NCBI GenBank assembly: GCA_948470475.1
Contig: OX419340.1
Span: forward strand, 13,699,851-13,763,850
DNA length: 64,000 bases
DNA from: Galaxea fascicularis
Taxonomy: Eukaryota > Cnidaria > Anthozoa > Scleractinia > Euphylliidae
Direction: 5' to 3'
Shown: one piece after another, positions 48,101 through 61,741 of the stretch
Layout: every line of letters starts with the position of its first letter
Position numbering within the stretch: the first letter of the stretch is position 1
Translations under genes and position numbers: made by a program
Notes under the pieces: generated by a model
Seen by the model: only the letters and a program-made list of their open reading frames with translations
What the model was told of the DNA's origin: nothing
The model's database searches: none

Positions 48101-51100
48101 CTTGTGCCCATATCACTTCTGTGGGGTTTTCAGTGCTCAAAAGCCGATTCGCGAATTGTGCAGTTCCAGAAAATATCAATTTACCTGAGGGTCAATTTAC
48201 CTGAAGGTCAATTTCCAGGGAGGGGTGACTATTGAGAAAATTTTAACTATTGCAATAGGTCACATGGATATTGCGATAGTGTTGCAGTAGTAGAGGTACT
48301 ATTGCAATAGCACTGCAATAGCTGCCAATCTTTGGATGTTGTCCTTCAGTAGTTTGAACCCCAGAACCATCACGAAGACTCTCTCCCTTCCAACACAGAA
48401 TGGTCATACCTGAAGATCCTCTACATCTGTGAACAGCTAGACCACAAGATCACTAACATCTTCTGTAAAGAGGGCATACCCGTACGTGTCGCACACAAGT
48501 TATACACCCTCAGAAAAGCTCTCTCTCACAAAATCACAGAGCATACATGCCCAACAGACAATTGCCCCATCGCCCACACCAAGTAGTGTTTATTGAGAAA
48601 TGCAGTTTACCAGATTACAAGAGAGTATGCTTTCCCTAACCCTTACCAACACTACATCTGGAGCACCACTTGTTTCATCCACGACTGTGTGAAAGAACAT
48701 CTCAAAAGTGGAAATTCACCCATAAACAAAGATTACAAAGGCATTGAAGTCAAAATCATTGTACTGGAAAACGACCCAATAAACCTTCGCATATTTGAAT
48801 TGTTTTACATGAGGAAAAACAAACCAACGCTAAACTCCCGAGAAGAATGTATTGAATTTGCGGACCTATTGTTCTGATGCCTCTCTAATCACACTGGCTC
48901 CTCTCACAGTGACACTTGCTCATTTCCACCCATTATTCTACTTATCATTTTATTACCACACACCTTGCATGGTGACACCTTTTTTCCCTTTTATTCAGCC
49001 CTCGTGGAATATTTTATTTCATCTTATCCGCCCCTCATGATGCCTTCGAGCAATGAAAGCTCGAACGTTTAGTATGATAGTGAATTTTACAGTAGTTCAA
49101 AGCCACATTAGTATTGTAGTATAGTTTTCAAGAATGTCTGTATTTACATAAGCAAATACTTAACGAAATAACTGAGAAGTAGTGGTCAATGCATTTTATG
49201 TGGAACGCAGTGCAATGGAATTAAGACAATTTATTGAGAAACCAAATGCAGTGAAATGTTTAAACATTCTAGGTGCAGTAGGTGGATCGCTTTTAGTTTC
49301 TTTTTTACCATTATTGTGACCTTGAGAATCAAAGATGGGTAGAAAAGGTGTCTTTATTTTCGAAAGTCTTAGTTAAAATGTTAGAAGTATACAAACTATG
49401 GAAACTATCGGTAGTTTGCTACACTGTCTCAATTATTGTTATTGATGTTTCATTTTGTACAATCGATCCATTGCTATTGAAGAAATTCTGGAGGGGTGGG
49501 AGAGGTATGGATATTTTCTGGTACCACACATAATTATTTTATGCACAGGAAATAACAAAACAAAGATGTGAAGGGGGAAGGGGAGGAAGGGCACACCTTT
49601 GTCCCTCCTCCCCTCCCCCTTTGCTTCTTATTTTTGCCCTCACCTCATTTCCTGTGCAACGTCCATAATTTGGAAATAAACTATCGAGCATAATTGAAAC
49701 CCCAGGGTACCTAGGAGACTCTTGGAAACTCTGGCATAGTTGGCAATTGTGTATCCAGACTGCAGATTTCAACCTAGAGACCAAAGTGAAATCTGCAACT
49801 TACTGTAGGCAGTGTTCTAATTAATCTGTTTCTTATGTTAGGAGAAGCTGAAAGGAAGTCTTCCTCTAGCGGCAATAGATTCTGTAGAGAGACTGCCGGA
49901 AGACAACACGTCATTCAAAATTACAGGCCGCTTTAAACATCCCTTGATTCTACAAGCATCCAGTAGAGATGAGTGCCAGGAGTGGATGAAGGCCATAGAA
50001 GATGGTAATAATGCCATCAAAACATGTGGTGTTGCAAATTGAACTGTGCATTGGGTATTACAGGACCAGTGTTCTAAAAAATTGGGTTCTAAAAAAAGAT
50101 TTGTTTGAATTAGTTGCTGAATGCTTGTTTTGTGTCATAATATTGTACATGCACACTTTGATTGTACTAGGCGAAAGGAGGAAACGAGGTTGTAAGGGAT
50201 GGCCCAATAGTAGCCTGCCTGGCAGGCGTAAAAGGGGAGGGGTGGGGAGCAAGGAAACAAGAGGAAAATGACGGTGGGCTGGGGAGGAGAAGAGAAAAGG
50301 AACACCTGCATGCAGAACCCCCATTTTCTGATTTCTGATTGGTTAATTTTGACAGTAGTCAAAACAAACTTGGTATAGCAAGCTTTTATTGTCGGTTTTC
50401 ACCATCAAAAAACGTTTCAATCAGTGTAACATAAATGATCCAAAGCATTGACAGCACTTTGGCATTTCAAAACCATTTAACAAATTAAGTCAAGAATCAA
50501 AGAGACAAAAGAAGATGAATATTAAAACAGTCTCACAAAGATTCAGGTATGTGCGATGTTTCGTGCGGGAGATATTCGAAAAAATGTTCTACTTAAATTT
50601 TAAGGCTTTTGTATGGAGACGCCATGGTTGTATCCCTCTGAGGAGCACAAATATGGCAGCCGGAAGCTAACAAAAACATATGTCATCGAGTTTTGCTATA
50701 AACGGCCCATAGTCGTCCTCTGAGGGCTCATAAACATCTACATGAGTACTTATTCTCATTCAAGGACTGTTCAGTTTGCGAAATCTCAGCGGCTAAGTCA
50801 CTTTTCTTAACCTACGTGACAGCACTCTCGGCCGCCAGTTTAATATTGTGTCACGCAAAAGCTTAGAAATTCAACCTTGCTTTATCACAAGACGAAAAAA
50901 CCAATCAAACTGAAAATTTGAGAAAAGATAAGTCTTCAGCTGTTCTAATTACTAGCTAAACTAAAATCTCAAAAGGATAGATAATTCCTTATTTTTTTAT
51001 TTTGATGACGCAATGTGAAAACCGAGAATTTACAGATCCGATTTGAACTGGGTTGCAAATTGCAAATTTACATTGAAATTGGAACAAGAAGTGGCAGTTG

Positions 51101-54100
51101 GAGCTTCTAGAGGGAAGAGAAGTCTTAGCTGTTTAATTTTACCCACAGGATACCAATGTTTGTTTGTGCCAAGGAATTTGCATATTTGTAATGAGGTATT
51201 TAGTCAGTCTATCGAACAATTCTTGAACTACAACTTCACTCTATGATATAATTTTTCGACCTCAAGTTGTGTATCTGTTTTTGCAGAAATACATGTACAT
51301 TTAATATTACAGAAGCAAGCGAGAATATTGTCATCTTGGCTCATTGTATTTTCACCCACAGCAAGTAATTGTCTCGAGCAATTCAACTCCATACTCAGAT
51401 GAGCTGTTTATTGATATTCCTGAAAATAAGGACTTGCATGAATTTCCCTTTCACATTTTGGTAAATTTTAATGTTGTATTATTGAAGATTCAATTTGCAG
51501 TAACATTCTGCTAAAATCAGGTCAGGACTTTGCTTTTTCTCTGACGACGAAAATTTAAAATTCTCAAATGACAACGGCTTCCTGTAGACATGAAATCTGC
51601 ATGTTTTGTTTCAGTCACTGTCTTCGTTAGGCGTTCTCCTTTTACTTGATAGTTTTGTTCATCCTACATATACTATGTTGTGAACAAACCAGCTCTTCAA
51701 TAATTTTTAAAATCTTAGGTCTTCTTGGCATGAATTCAGCCAAGCAGAGAAGCCTGTGCCTGCATTGACAGTGAGCCTAATATCAGTTGGTGGGAATTCA
51801 AATAACGGGGTTTTGTGTGCAGATGTCCCTTTCCCTTCCCCTTCCCACCCCCTCCCCTTTTACACCTGCCACGCAGGCTAGCCCAATAGCAAATCGTATT
51901 TAGTGTTTAGAGTGTCTGAAATGGAAGCCAAAGCAGTTACTCTAGAAGATCGCAACAGATCAAAACAGCACAAATGAGCCAATATCAAATTTGAAATTAA
52001 TTCATGAAACCAGTGCCAAGCTCTGGAAAATAGAAGTGTGCAAGTTGTGAATGGTATTGGGTTTTCTTCTCATTGGTTGAAAAGATAGCCCAGGTTTTGC
52101 TGGCCAATTAGACAAAACAAAAAAAGAAGAAACACATGCATGTACAAGACCAAAGGAAATGTAATTACAGTTTGACACTCAAGGGAAAACTGTTCCATGG
52201 AAGCTGAAGTCACATGATGCATAATGTTATTTATGAACACTGTTCTTGGATATTACCCAAGGCCAGTAAGAGTACACGTAAAATCGTAATTATAATTGTT
52301 TATGTCTGTGTGCCCCTTTCCTGGTAATTGTCACACCCGGTAGATTTAATTTTGCTACAGTGTATGTGTACCATAACGTGACCAGTGGAATAACAGATTT
52401 AGATGATGACTTAAATTTATTGTTTCTGTTCAATTTTTTTATGTTCTTAGGGATTCAGCAGTGGCATTTAGACTCGGATTCAAGCACTCCAGCCTTTCAA
52501 AAGCATGATGAACTTGAAACCTTGTTCTTACATAATGTACCCAATATCAAGGTACTTAAATTAAAATGAAAGTATGGTTTGAATTTTGGGAGTTGTTCTG
52601 TGGCATTCCATTGACATGCATGCATGTGTAATTCAATAAAGGAAAATATTTTTTTAAATTGTTCTTCAGTGAATGATTCAAGCATGTTTGGAAAGAGAAA
52701 AATTCAACAGTTTGTGACTTTCTGTTGCCAGTTCAGATTCCGTCTCATTGACCTGGAGACTCATTGTAGCTACAAACATACAGATTAAAAGTCTTGTGAC
52801 AACACCTGTTTCAACCCTCTATCCCTTTGCAGTCTTATGTTTTGACAGTCTCGTAAAACATGATTTTTGCATAGATCTTTTCAGAAATGTTTGGACTTTG
52901 CCAGGGGGATGAATGCAAAAAAACTCTCAAAAAAAACAGAGCAAGAGATCCTGCAGCTGTAAGGATTGACTGCAGTACCAGAAAATACCCATACACTGTA
53001 ACTGTAACTCTTCCAAGGAATTTAGGTGAGGGGTGGGGAGTGCAAACCAAAAACTGTTCTTTGGGGGGGGGGGGGGGGAGGATATTTTCTGGAACCACAC
53101 ATCGTAAAGACAATCATGTCACTGTCAGCACCAGTTTGCTAGTTTTTGTACCAGTCTGAATTGTCCAAAGGATTTAGGAAAAGCAATGGAGACTATTACA
53201 CTTAAGTGACATACCATAATAGGGCTATTTATGCTGGACAAAATAAGACGCGACTTACATGTAACCCTTTCCTCCCTAGGAGTGACTTTATAGATTTTAC
53301 TCTGTCTAACACCAGACGATTTTACTTGACAAAGGGAGACTCCTTAGTGGTTAAAGAGTTTAAAAAACTATCTCCCTTGAATAAGACGCAAACTGTACCA
53401 TTTATATGTTCATGTCCTACCTAAAGTGGCAAGATCATGTATAAATGGTTCACGTCTTATTTTTTATACAGGCACATTCAGAAAATTCACAAACTTTTAT
53501 ACCATTTATACGATCATTTCACATCATAGATAAGACACGTCTTATTTTCTCCTGTATAAATGGCCCTAATGTGATATCTTGCATACTGCTAGGCTGTGAA
53601 TGTTTTGTCTGTCAATATTGTCTCCCAGTTTTGACTACATTTGTGTGTGTTAATTTATTCACAGATGTTTTATCCATCTTTGTCTTGTCCTTCTGGTGAT
53701 AGAGTTTTGATCTCAGGTATGGCTCTATTTAGGTTGTAATTTTACACCACTTTGAAGAGCTGTGTCCAATCCAGAACTACCAATCAAGTTTTGATTAAAT
53801 TTTATCTGGATTGGTAACTTGTTCCAGGTGCTAACTTTTATTAATGATTTTTTTTTGTTCCTGTTTACACTGTTTCAAATGTATGGTTTATTTTGCTTGA
53901 ATTTACATGTATCAGCTGCCAATGAGCTTCACCATGAGTTTCCAATGATAAAGTATGCAAGAGGAGGAAGATCTATTCCACATGAAAGAGTCTTTAAACT
54001 AGACAATGACAATTTGGTAAGAAACAAATCACAAGTGTGGGGAAGGTTTGATTAATAATTTTGCAAGAAAAATAATTATTATAGTCTTGGAAGGTGATGC

Positions 54101-57100
54101 GACTTTGGTGTAATTTGATATACTGGTACTGTATTACTGTGCCTTTCACTTGTTTTTGTTGGTTCTTTCTTCATTTTATTTTGTCTGTTCTTTTTGTTGT
54201 TAAATTGTGGCTTGGTCTGTATGCCAGAGCTTGCGAACATCTCCCATGTCAGACACCACTTAGTTATTATAACTGGACACCAACAAACTGTGGTCCCAGT
54301 GATTTCTCTGCTGAGACTGTTTTATACCCTCCTGTACACAGACACCCTTTGTAAATGATACCCATGCTTAAATCCAAGGGTGACTGGTTATACATGCCAT
54401 GGTTTGACTGTATACAGTGTATGTATAATGCTTCTGAGTGTTGCAATTTTTTATCTTGCAGCACATCATGTGGAAGAAAAGAGGAAGAGCAAACAGTTTT
54501 ACCTTTACCAAGACTTGTAAGTTTGGCTCAGTTGAATGTGGTGTACTTCATGGACAGTGTGTACATGACATCATCACCTCCATATTGGGACTTGGCTGGC
54601 CCCACACCATTGTCATCTAAATCTTTTCTATAACAACTCTATCGTTTACTGCCAGAGTATGAATATGGGTGAAAAATCATTAGTTGCATACTTTTGTGGA
54701 AGTTGTTCATTTACAAAGTGCACAAAGCTAATCAATTTTTTTTTTTATCATATTGTACATATAACTTTAATTTACTTTTGCAACTTAAGCATTATAAGGC
54801 CTACACATGATATCTACATATATGCCATACTTTGAAATCTTTAAAAAAGTAGGTTATCTTGAGTTCAAAGTTGCAGATGTGAAACTCACAAATCGATGAA
54901 CACTAGACAAAATAGGCATTCTATAAAACTTCAGCTGGTGTTCATGGTTTTCTGCATTTCGCAGTGAAAGCTTTTAAAGAAAAACAAACGGTGAAAACAT
55001 AAGTATTTCTGTTGTTGTTAAATTCAGTATGCCTGGACAGAGTTGTTGAGGTGCGATGTGGCCAACAGACAAAGAACTTTGTCAAGTTTCCATACACTGA
55101 GGTTGAAAGCCAGTCATTCTCACTGATGTTTGAGAAACAGCAAGGTATGTACAGTACCATCATTGAAAAAAAAAACCCTGTGGTGAATTTCATAATATAC
55201 ATGGCATTCATATTGTTAAAATGGTCCAAACTTAAACTTTATCATTGTTGTCCTACCACGTAACATAAACAAGTAACTGGTCCAGTGAAACAGAAAAAGC
55301 TTACTCCCACCCACAATTAAAAGGATGTGCTGTTACGCACTGTGTAGAGTGTCACTGATAACGTGTTTGGCATGAGGGAACTTTAACACTTCTTATCAAA
55401 CAGTCAAAGACTTGGTGGTTCAAGACAGGTTTATACGTGCTCATGTACATATGCATTGTCATGTCCTTTCCTTGGAAAAGGAAGTTTACATTGTCTCAAT
55501 GCTTTGTTCTTTATACACTCAAGAAATTTGTGTCTGCTCAGGGAGACAGTATAAATGGGGACCGTCAACACCACTGGCTAGAGAAAACCTAGTAACATAC
55601 ATAATAATGATTGCAACTGAATACTGAAACTTATACCCAGCTATAGTAATGTCCTTAGACTATTGTAATTGTAATTTATTTAAGCTCGATAACATGAGGA
55701 GTGGTTGCCCAATCTCCCGAGCCAGGGGCTCATGTATTCAATGATCAAGGGCTCTGGATCGAATTGGAAATTCTAAAGCAGTGTTAGTTTTTGAGGAGAG
55801 GGGAAAACCAGAGTACCTGGAGAAAAACCTGTCGGAGAAGAGAAGAGAACCAACAACAAACTCAACCCACGTATGACGTCCAGTCCAAAAATCGAACCCA
55901 GGCCACATTGGTGAAAGGCGAGTGCTCTCACCACTGCGCCATCCCTGCTTCCCAATTAGTATTTACAAACTGAAAACCATAGTGAAGCATCAACTGAATG
56001 GACTACTTGGGGTCTGAGGCAGGCTTTTAGCCAGATGGCGTCTGGGTGTCCTGTGGACACCCAGTTTTAGAAGAAATTCAAGGAAAATTCACTTAATCTC
56101 TTTTAGTTCTATGGGAAAACATGACTGCTGGACGCCTAGTTTTCGATGTCTGGCTAAAACCTTGGTCTGAGGAGAGCTATTGGCCGTTCTGAAATTCAAA
56201 AGGGAACTGGGGCGAGTTTCAAATTTTGAAGTAATCGATAAATTGGCACCATCACATGAAAGATAACATTGAAATTGGTGGTTTGACCAGGTTTGACTCT
56301 TTTAGGTTAAACAGAGACTGCGTCCCCCAAAACCAGGGTTTTGGGGGACGCTGTCACAACATTAGAGACATTTGTATGGATTTTGAGCTATGTTTCAAGG
56401 TCCATAACTTGGTCTCTGTTCAACCTAAAAGAGTCAAACTTGGTCAAACGACCAATTTCAATGTTATCTTTTATGTGATGGTGTCAATTTATCGATTACT
56501 TCAAAATTTGAAACTCGCCCCAGTTCCCTTTTGAATTTCGGAACGGCCAATAGTTGTATGTCTGTTAAGAAGGCTTTTACTAAGGAGTTTTAGTTTTGCC
56601 TTTTTACAGGTGAATGGGGTCAACTGTGTTCCTTGGACCTCATATGTGACTCACCAAAAGCATTCGAAAAGTGGTCGAGTGCAGTGAGTATAGCTGACTT
56701 TGGAAAAGAGTAAGGGCCTGGGAACAAATCCAGAATTAATTGAAAATTAATTAGATTAAGTAAATGGTTTTTCACATGAAAGGGCATCTAAGAATTTGCA
56801 GTCTTACCCAGCATGTTTGGATGAAAAGCTGCCAGATAACACAAATTTAAAAATCAAGGAAATCCCATACAAATGTCTCTATTCCATGCAAAGTCTCTAA
56901 TTTTCATGACTTTCACTGATAAGCCTTTTGAGCTCCTATTCAACTGATCAGCCTCAAAGTTGGTTAGGTTACAGTTGAAGGGCTGAGAGTATAACCGTAA
57001 AACATTGTCCAGTACAAACTCAGCCAAACTCAAAAAGCACTGGACAATGTTTTACAATCAAATCACAGTTCATATGCAACAATTCGGACAAATCCGAGCA

Positions 57101-60100
57101 AAATAAAAAAACTACCTAAAATTTGACATAGGTCGGTTTAATGCTCTCAGCCCTTCAAAATTTATTGAGATGCTCTTTCACTTTTTTCCAATCGATAAAT
57201 TTTGACAGCTCCTTCCCAGGTGCCTACTCTTTTCCAATCTATTAGACCATATCTGATAAAAACCCCACCCCCCTGCCCTAACTCTGAACTCCTACCCCTT
57301 AAATCTGATTCTTCCTTACCCCATGCTGCATAATCAATTTGCCCCTCATGTGGTATAAATATTATTTCCAGTTGATCCAGGACAAGCTATCTAATTGCTA
57401 AATTGCGCCCTATTTTGACCTGTTTTTCATCAACTTTGACAAAAGGAATTCAGTTTACTTGCTGTACTTGTACTTCTGGCTTCAGCAGTGAGAAATGATC
57501 CCTTTTTCATAATTATTGTACATTTAGGCATTTAACCTTTGATCAAATTGATCATGGCAGTTACTGTAGCAATAAAATCTTGAACTTTTTTTTTCTCAGA
57601 AAACAGGTTCTAACTAATGTATAAACACTTGCTTAAAATAGTGTTTATCAGCCAGTGAAAATACAGAATTGAGTGTACATGTATTCAGTTGCATTTGCTC
57701 CCTGTCTCCTGTCTCCTCAGACTGCCAAAATGCCTCATTTTAAGCTGATGTTGCTGTATGAAATTTTATATCAATTTTGCAGATGAGGGAAGTTATTTAC
57801 GGTAAAGATCAAAGAGTCAACAGGCACAGGCTTGATGGAGTTGACCCAGTCATTCTGTATCCTTTGCTTTGCTTAATGATGATTCGGTGAGAAGTTGCAT
57901 CAATTGACACTGTAATAGTTATATTCTTCAATGCATAGTTTGCGTCTAATATTTCAGGGAATAAAAATCGCCAAACAAATGTTTTTTGTGTTTTGTTTTG
58001 TAAATTAACCACTGACAATGATTCCAGGCAGGCATGATGTTTCCTGTGGTCTCCTGGACCCATTTGTTTGAAAAACGATTGGTAATCAACAATATTTATT
58101 AAAACAAATGAGAACTAACTGAAGTTTTCATTTGGCATCTTCGGAATATTTTTTAAAACAAAATTAATGCTCAAGTAGAAACCTTAAAGGGTGAAATATT
58201 TGGGAACAACTACCGGTACCTTTACAACAGGAAACAGGAATCATTCAGTAAATATTAACCCAGTAACTGAACAACTGTCCCTAGTGTTCCTGATTTCCTG
58301 CCTGGCATATGCCTGTAAATCTGCAACGATCAAATTGGTCCCCCTTTTTGGCATAATTATTAAAGAGCTCCTTAACACTCTTGATATAGCTGGTTGAAAA
58401 GAGAGTGGTCAGTGATGTCATCACGTCATAGTAAAGGAATATCAATGGATCAGGCCTTGTCATTTGTTCATCGGTGCTGCAGTGGAGCTAAGAGAAAACA
58501 GCTCTTGAGAAATCTTATTAAGGTTGTTGAAAGAATACTTTTTTTTCTGAGTTTATTGTGACAGTGTTGAGTATAGTCACATCTCTCATTCATTTACCAA
58601 GTTAAAATTTTACCATCTAACTCTCATCACAGTATCTTTATGGTGTTACATGTATGAATGTTTGGTAATTTAATCTTGGCACAGGTAAGTTTGTGGTCAA
58701 ATAGTTTTCAAACCACAGCCTCTTCACATATTTAAAATATTTCACTGTTTATCCTCTATTGCAATTTGTCACTCCAGCATAACTCATCAAAATACCATCT
58801 TGAAAGGTATATTTTGATAAAGACCTTTAGTTCATGTACCCTCTTCGTCTAAAATATGACTGATTTCAGCCAAAGAAAGAGATTAAGGACTTAAAATTTA
58901 ATACCTTTTAATCAAGGGTGACTCTCATTAGCTGTTTTAGAATGTAATGTCTACAGGAAAACCACCCAGGGAATGTTGTTATAATGTGATTTTATTCAAA
59001 AGTGTTGCTTTAATTTTACCACTCATGTGTTGTAAGTTAAGACTTTGATTCTTCCTTCCCAGGATGTTCTTGAAACTCAGTGTGGACTTATTCAGCACAA
59101 TGAAAACCTCCTGTGGAACTCATTTCTAATGCTGTTTAACTCCCTCAATGAACAGCCAAGAGTGAGTACACTGTAGCATTATTCTTAAAACCAACTCTAT
59201 TTGAGCTGTCTGTATTTCAAGATTTATCTATTTGGAGGCATAATATTTAGTTATTGATTTATCTTGCATCCCCCACCATATGCATATTGTCATTACAACA
59301 CAACATAGTAATTGTATGGCATAAGGATATGTATGCAATATGTTTTGCTGGAGACCTTTCATGTGGTTCTTTGTTTCTCAAGCTCAACAAGATTAACTGT
59401 AACCTTCTTAACACTTTTCAGGTAACCCTGATTTACTGTTCAGGGTTGTTTAATACTAACTTTTTAAAGAGGCGGTGATATGTGAAAGTAGCCAGGGTAT
59501 CCAGCTATTGCTGTATTGTCAATATATGTGTACTCTTGTTCTGTCAAAGTGCTGTGGATCTAAGTCAGAAGTTCCGGGGGAACTCTGTGGGACCTTAGAG
59601 TGGATGTTGTGAGTCACTCTCATTGGCATTTGTGACTCAACATAAGTTGGCTTTTCTAATCCAGTGACATATTTCAATCTCTTTTTTTATTCCCTGACTT
59701 TAGTTGTATGAGATCTTCTGTAAGTATGCAAAGGAACATCCAATCCTCGGCATGACGCCAACAGAGTTTGCAGAATTTCTCAATAGAGAGCAACAGGCCA
59801 GTATTGTGTGATCATGTTCAAGTTGACTTCTATTGTCAGTTCCTTAGTTTAAAAAAAATCTATACAGGAAATAACAGGTATGGTGGAGTTGTACTTTGTA
59901 AATAATACAAGAAGTTGAAAGGCTTTACATGATTTTGATACAGTTCTTAGGATGGTGAGGCTATATGGAATCCAACCTTCACATAAATTTTTGTGTGGAT
60001 TTTTCATAAATTCATGAAATTGTTATTTAAATCTACAATATCGGCTGATCAAAATGTGTGGTTCCATAAAATCCCCCTCCCTCCTCACTCAGTGAAGGGT

Positions 60101-61703
60101 TTTTTTGTTGTCCCCCCCCCCACCCCTTCAGAAATTCCAATTTAGCTTCATACTTTTCTTTTAAAATCTTTGCTTTGGCAACCCCCTCCTCTTTGAATTT
60201 CCTTTGACCTTCCTTGAAGGGAGGGGGGGTAAGGATATTTTCTGGTATTGTTCGATAATGGTTTTGCAGTGGTTCATAATCTTGTACTAGTTTCAGAGTG
60301 TAGCTCATACCAAAATCAATGCCTTGTGATGCCAGATATTTTGGACCTACAGCGGGGTTTTAGCCAGACATTGGAAACTGGCCATCCTGGAGGCATTTTT
60401 CCCATAAAAGTATAAGAGATTAAATGAATTTTCGTTGAATTTCTTCTAAATGTGGCCGTCCAAAAGACGGCCGGACGGCCACCTGGCTAAAAGCCTGACC
60501 TACAGTGGAACCCCGCCTTACAGTCACCTCGTTAATACAGTCCTCTCGTTATTATAGCCAATTTTTTTTAGTTTTGTCCAAGTGAAATGCACATACATTT
60601 TCTATAAAAAAAATCCTGTTAATGCGACCGGCTCGTTCTTACGGCCAGATTTTCATGGCTGTTGGTGACTGTGTTAAAAGAGTTTCACTGTAATTAAAAT
60701 CGACCACTAAAAAGGTACAATATCATTCTTGTCTCCTTACCCAGGGGGAATTGCCTGCTGGTGCAGGAGATTATAGCAGGAATGATACCTTTGTAATGCC
60801 CTGTATTAAACAGTTGTCAAGCCAGTGCACACTGACTAGTCAAGGCCAACTATTACCAAATCACTGGAAAGTTACATGTAACTTCCAAAAGACATAGCAG
60901 CTATTCTCTTCCTGCTCTTCTGGCAGAGGCCTTTCCTGACTTATCTATGACGATTGAAGGGCCTCTGCTAGCAGGGTATCCTCTTCTGTGCTTTATATGG
61001 AATCCTTTCTGGTTTCATGTGTCTAGAAACATTTTTTAACATTCAAAATTTTACCAGTAGGAGTCACTCAGCTTACCAGCCTGTGCAAGGCTGATGTCGA
61101 TACATGACAAGTTTCACAAGATGTACAAACAGAAATGTGCAGGAGACAACCCTGAGTTGTACAGGTTGAGCAAGTCTTTTCTCTCATACCATGGATTCCT
61201 CAGGTAAGATTGAATTTCCTTTTTTGATTAGTTATTGTATGATGACGGTATGTTGAAACTGATTTGGTACTTATAATCAAATCTAAAGTAATGACTGTAT
61301 TGTTGATTGTTCACCCTTGTTGCATAACACATTGATTTTAAAAATTATAGGGCAATCTGATTTGGTGCTTGTAAATCAAATCTAAGGTATTGAGTGTGTG
61401 TTGATTGATTTAGATTGTTCACCCTTGAACATTGCACACAACATTAATTTTGAAAATTATGTGAGAGATTATTGTGGTGCTGTACATGTAAATCAAACCT
61501 TCACCTTTCTTAAAACCTCCAGTAGTGTTGCTACATCATGCATACCACATGAAGATACAGTGTTACTCCATTAGCATTGTTGTTACAATGTATCTTGATC
61601 GCTATATGATTAAGCCTGGTTCACACTTGCGACAGAACGACATAACGGGAAGGTCACGCAAGCGAAAAGAGTACCTCGTGTTGTGAACAACACATCATAA
61701 AGC

Positions 61704-61741
<38 letters not shown>

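Noticed and set aside
52887..53159. Possible PLC exon between 52.55 and 53.9 kb
   Set aside because: The frame runs into a G-run repeat found elsewhere and its splice phases do not fit the neighbours.
55790..55955. tRNA gene suggested by box A and box B
   Set aside because: No acceptor stem closes, the element has a long SINE body and other partial copies occur in the window.
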